Below are positions 60,811-64,000 of a stretch of 64,000 nucleotides of DNA, piece by piece. The notes under the pieces were generated by a model, which saw only the letters and a list, made by a program, of their open reading frames with translations, did not search any database and was not told the DNA's origin. This stretch comes from Kribbella sandramycini (GTDB lineage: Bacteria > Actinomycetota > Actinomycetes > Propionibacteriales > Kribbellaceae), in contig NZ_JABJRC010000001.1 of the NCBI RefSeq assembly GCF_013131805.1, positions 868,001 through 932,000 on the forward strand. The letters are read 5' to 3'. Both the position numbers and the translations under genes were made by a program. The first letter of the stretch is position 1; each line of letters begins with the position of its first letter.

Positions 60811-63459
60811 ATGCAGTTCGTCGCCCGCGCGAAGGAGCTCCAGGTCCTGGCGGCGCTCACCCAGGGCGCCGCCGACGGCGCCGGCGGCGCGATCGTCGTG
60901 CTCGGCGAGCCCGGTATCGGCAAGTCGACGCTGATCGAGACCGCCACCGCCCAACTGGCCGGCTGGACGATCCTGCGCGCCGACGGCACCGAGTTCGAGC
61001 GCGATCTCCCGTACGCCGCTCTCCATCAGCTCTGCGCCCCGGTCATCGAGGCCCGGGCCGGCCTGCCCGAAGTCCAGCGCCAGGCCCTCGAGTCGGTCTT
61101 CGGCCTGGCCGCCGGGACGACGCCGAGCCCACTCCTCGTCGGCCTCGCCGTCCTCGGGTTGCTCAACGAACTCCCCCAGCCGGTCTGCTGCGTCGTCGAC
61201 GACCTCCAGTGGATCGACGACGGCACCCGCCAGGTGCTCGGCTTCGTCGCCCGCCGGATCGCCGCCGAGGGGATCGCGATGATCCTGGCCGGCCGGCCCG
61301 ACGGCGCCGGCTTCCCCGACCTGCCGCAGCTCCCGCTCACCGGGCTGGACGAGAACGACGCGCAGGCCCTGCTGCGGACGACGGGCCGCGCCGGGCTGGA
61401 CTCCGCCGTCCTCGACCGCATCCTCGCCGAGGCCCGCGGCAACCCGTTGGCCTTGCTCGAGTTCGGCCCGGAGCCCGGCCTCCCCGACGCACCGCGCACC
61501 GGCGTCGTCGAGGCGCTCCAAGCCGGGTTCGCCCGCCGCGTACGCCGGTTGCCAACGGCAACTCAAGAGCTACTGGCCCTGGCCGCGGCCGAGCCGGTCG
61601 GCGACCTCGGCCTGCTCCGCCGCGCCGCCAAGCGACTCGACCTCAACCCGGCCGCACTCGCCGCGGCTGAGGACGACGGCCTACTCACCCTCGGCCCGCG
61701 ACTGCGCTTCCGCCATCCGCTCGTCCGGGCCGCGGCGTACGACGCCGTGACGCCCGGCACCCGTCGTACGCTGCACGCCGCGCTCGCCGACGCGACCGAC
61801 GACCAGATCGACCCCGACCGCCGCGCCTGGCACCGCGCGCACGCAGTCATCGATACCGACGCGGAGGTCGCAGCCGAGCTCACCCGAGCCGCCGAGCGCA
61901 CCCAACTCCGCGGCGACTTCGCCTCCGCCGCGGCCTTCCTGGAGCGCGCCGCCGACCTCACCCCCGAACCGGCCGACCAGACCACCCGTCTCCTCGCGGC
62001 CTCCCGGCTGCGGCTCAAGCTCGGCGCGTTCGACCGCGCCCGCGAGCTCCTCACCGAAGCCGACCGCCGTCCACTCGACGCCGCGCAGCGCGCCGAGGCT
62101 CGGCTACAGACCGCGCAGATCGACGTCCACCTGACCCGCAGTCCCGAGGCCACCGCTGCTCTGGTCGCGGCCGCTGGAGAGGTTGACGACCCAACCGGCA
62201 CCTATATCGAAGCCTTCTCGTCGGCGATGTTCATCGACCGGTTCCCCGGCCGGTTGCGGCAACTCGGCGTCCGGATCCGCGCGCAGGTCCCGCCGCGCGA
62301 CCACCCGCGGCCGTCAGACCTGCTCCTGGACGCCCTCCTCGACCAAGCGATGCTGCCGGTCGCGGACGCCGTCCCCGCGATGCGCCGGGCGGTGGACGCC
62401 TTCCGGACGCCGGACCTGGCCGACCCGTGGTGGATGGAGCTCGCCTGCATGATGGCCCTCGACCTGCACGACTCGGAGGCGACCGACGAGATCGCCGCCC
62501 GGCAGGTCGAGCTGGCGCGCCGGCAGTCCGCGCTCGCGATTCTCCCGCAGGCGTTGAAGTTCCAGGCGATCGGCAAGACGATGTTCGGCCGCTTCGCCGA
62601 AGCCGAGGCCGGGCTGGCCGAGGCCAACGCGGTCGACGAAGCCGCCGGCAGTGTCAGCCTCGCCTTCGCCGACGTCATCCTCGCCGCCTGGCGCGGGAAC
62701 GCCGAGCACTTCGACCAGCTGCGCTCGTCCATTCACGACCGCGTCGGCCGCGACGAGCTGGTCGCCGCCCTTTACGCGACCGCCGTCCTCCGCAACGGCC
62801 TCGGTGACTACACCGCCGCGCTGGAAGCAGCCCGAACCGCGTACGCCGAACGGGAGCGCGGCTCGTACGTCGTCTGGCCCCTCGCCGCCGAGTACATCGA
62901 AGCCGCCGCACGCGCCGGGCAACCCGCCGAAGCGACGCCCGCGGTCGAACAGCTCGAGGCACTCGCCCGCACCAACCCCACGCCCTGGGCCGTCGCGCAA
63001 CACCACCTCGCCCAGGCGCTCATCGATCCGGCCGCTGCCGAGGTGCACTACCGCGAGGCGATCGACCTGTTCGCGCAGACCGACGTCCGGGCCCAGCATG
63101 CGCGGGCCCGGCTCGCGTACGGCGAATGGCTCCGCCGCGGCGGCCGCCGGGCGGAAGCCCGCGTCGAACTCCAAGCAGCACACGAATCCCTGACGGCGAT
63201 GGGCGCCGCGGCCTTCGCCGAACGCGCCGCGCGCGAGCTGTCCGCGACCGGGCAGCGCCCCCGCCGGGAGGGGACGAACCCGCTCGACCAACTGACCGCC
63301 CAGGAGCGTCTGATCGCCACTCAGGTCGCCGGGGGCGCGACGTCCAAGGAGGTCGCCGCGACGCTCTTCTTGAGCCCGCGGACGATCGACACCCATCTGC
63401 GCAACATCTTCCGCAAACTCGACATCACCTCCCGCCGGCAGCTTCGTGAAGTGATCTGA
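60811..63459 (+). CDS. LuxR-family ATP-binding regulator (LAL type)
   Basis: This 882-residue regulator has an N-terminal AAA ATPase (Walker A GEPGIGKST at about 32-40, Walker B VCCVVDDLQWID), a long TPR-like middle and a C-terminal LuxR helix-turn-helix (LTAQERLIATQVAGGATSKEVAATLFLSPRTIDTHLRNIFRKL). LAL proteins activate catabolic or secondary-metabolite genes after binding an inducer. It is divergent from the quinone reductase and SnoaL pair, which are its nearest possible targets. Confidence 0.92.
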   Translation: MQFVARAKELQVLAALTQGAADGAGGAIVVLGEPGIGKSTLIETATAQLAGWTILRADGTEFERDLPYAALHQLCAPVIEARAGLPEVQRQALESVFGLAAGTTPSPLLVGLAVLGLLNELPQPVCCVVDDLQWIDDGTRQVLGFVARRIAAEGIAMILAGRPDGAGFPDLPQLPLTGLDENDAQALLRTTGRAGLDSAVLDRILAEARGNPLALLEFGPEPGLPDAPRTGVVEALQAGFARRVRRLPTATQELLALAAAEPVGDLGLLRRAAKRLDLNPAALAAAEDDGLLTLGPRLRFRHPLVRAAAYDAVTPGTRRTLHAALADATDDQIDPDRRAWHRAHAVIDTDAEVAAELTRAAERTQLRGDFASAAAFLERAADLTPEPADQTTRLLAASRLRLKLGAFDRARELLTEADRRPLDAAQRAEARLQTAQIDVHLTRSPEATAALVAAAGEVDDPTGTYIEAFSSAMFIDRFPGRLRQLGVRIRAQVPPRDHPRPSDLLLDALLDQAMLPVADAVPAMRRAVDAFRTPDLADPWWMELACMMALDLHDSEATDEIAARQVELARRQSALAILPQALKFQAIGKTMFGRFAEAEAGLAEANAVDEAAGSVSLAFADVILAAWRGNAEHFDQLRSSIHDRVGRDELVAALYATAVLRNGLGDYTAALEAARTAYAERERGSYVVWPLAAEYIEAAARAGQPAEATPAVEQLEALARTNPTPWAVAQHHLAQALIDPAAAEVHYREAIDLFAQTDVRAQHARARLAYGEWLRRGGRRAEARVELQAAHESLTAMGAAAFAERAARELSATGQRPRREGTNPLDQLTAQERLIATQVAGGATSKEVAATLFLSPRTIDTHLRNIFRKLDITSRRQLREVI

Positions 63460-63507
63460 GTCACAGAAGTCGTGCATGGGCCGCCCGGCCCGTGGTGAGG
63501 TCGGGGA

Positions 63508-64000
63508 ATGGACCTCCTCGAAGCAGCCGAGCGGCTCGAATTCCCAACCCAGGCTTGGAAAGAGTTCCCCCAGACCGACGGTATCCAGCTACCCGACAAT
63601 CCCACCGACCTGCTCACCTACTGCGGAGTCGCCGAAGCCGATCAGCAAGCAATGCTTGCCGCGCGACCGGATCCGGACGAGCACCCCGAGTGGTGGGCGG
63701 TGCTCTCCGCGATCGCGGGGAGTCTCGATCGCGACTGGGAGCGGCCGCTGCCGCCGACCGGCTTCAAGTCCTGGCCGGTCGTCCCGGAGAACTCACCCGC
63801 GGTCGGCATGTTCGCCTGGGCCTGGGCGCTGCTGTCCGTCGTCCCGAGATTGCTCGACACGCACGCGCAGCGCGGCGTCCCGGAAAAGGTGACCAAGGCA
63901 ACCATCGTTGCCCTGGGCGGGATCCTGATCAGCCACCGCGAGGTCTACGGCCGGCCGGGTGTCGGACTGATGCCGTTGTGGGGGCCGCCGTTGCGCTTCC
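63508..64000 (+). CDS. Acyltransferase-domain (DUF5596-like) protein, 3' partial
   Basis: Only the first 164 residues are present; the frame is open to the right edge. The text (TDLLTYCGVAEADQQAMLAARPDPDEHPEWWAVLSAIAG... VTKATIVALGGILISHREVYGRPGVGLMPLWG) resembles the N-terminal part of two-domain actinobacterial acyltransferase-like proteins (DUF5596 plus a GNAT-type C-terminal domain), which would lie outside. GAGGTCGGGG precedes the ATG. The substrate is unknown. Confidence 0.62.
   Translation, partial: MDLLEAAERLEFPTQAWKEFPQTDGIQLPDNPTDLLTYCGVAEADQQAMLAARPDPDEHPEWWAVLSAIAGSLDRDWERPLPPTGFKSWPVVPENSPAVGMFAWAWALLSVVPRLLDTHAQRGVPEKVTKATIVALGGILISHREVYGRPGVGLMPLWGPPLRF

Overview
The window is about 64 kb of very GC-rich DNA, with strong G/C at third codon positions and many GTG and TTG starts. 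Its gene set is typical of a soil actinobacterium: lepA, rpsT, holA, comEC, comEA, degV, leuS, ECF sigma factors, F420/LLM oxidoreductases, many secreted sugar-acting enzymes and Tat substrates. Gene content and protein style suggest a Kribbella-like member of the Propionibacteriales. The genus is inference. No rRNA, tRNA, CRISPR array, insertion sequence or prophage is visible.

Layout. 1-2058: 3' end of a CBM35 exoprotein, a MOSC protein and an APH(6)-like kinase. 2058-25658: a housekeeping block (lepA, rpsT, holA, comEC, comEA, degV, leuS), interrupted by accessory genes: a second kinase, an ECF sigma factor with a membrane propeller partner, a large subtilase, an isochorismatase with a winged-helix protein, a broken Clp_N protein and a large STAND regulator. 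leuS is preceded by a leader that looks like a classical leucine attenuator. 25893-32807: a DUF3574 protein and a six-gene minus-strand operon (Na+/solute symporter, small membrane protein, Tat-exported small subunit, GMC oxidoreductase, PhyH dioxygenase, AraC regulator). 32961-36944: a two-component system, an EEP-family membrane phosphohydrolase and a PH-like membrane protein. 36994-43973: an iron-siderophore binding lipoprotein behind an IdeR-like box, and a sugar-import operon (two permeases, binding protein, GH95) preceded by a perfect 26-bp palindrome. 44637-49620: TerC, an unknown protein, a MarR regulator and a divergent detoxification operon. Two matching 36-nt operator candidates link the last three. 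49781-56889: a GH20 enzyme with a seven-bladed lectin-like propeller, a small kinase, a three-gene Cys-rich/Tat/MauE cassette, and a CBM35-Fn3-sugar dehydrogenase exoenzyme. 56982-64000: ordinary accessory genes (NUDIX, FAD oxidoreductase, GNAT, SnoaL-like, quinone oxidoreductase), a LuxR-family LAL regulator and the start of an acyltransferase-like gene.

The most interesting observations are: (i) the cassette encoding a 14-cysteine protein, a Tat-exported OB-like protein and a MauE/DoxX membrane protein (52825-54683); (ii) the leuS leader peptide and attenuator (25701-25791); (iii) the duplicated MarR-type operator (45691 and 49630); (iv) the perfect palindromes at 44115-44140 and 54750-54788; and (v) a recurring leaderless promoter geometry, a -10 hexamer 6-8 nt before the start codon, at about nine genes.
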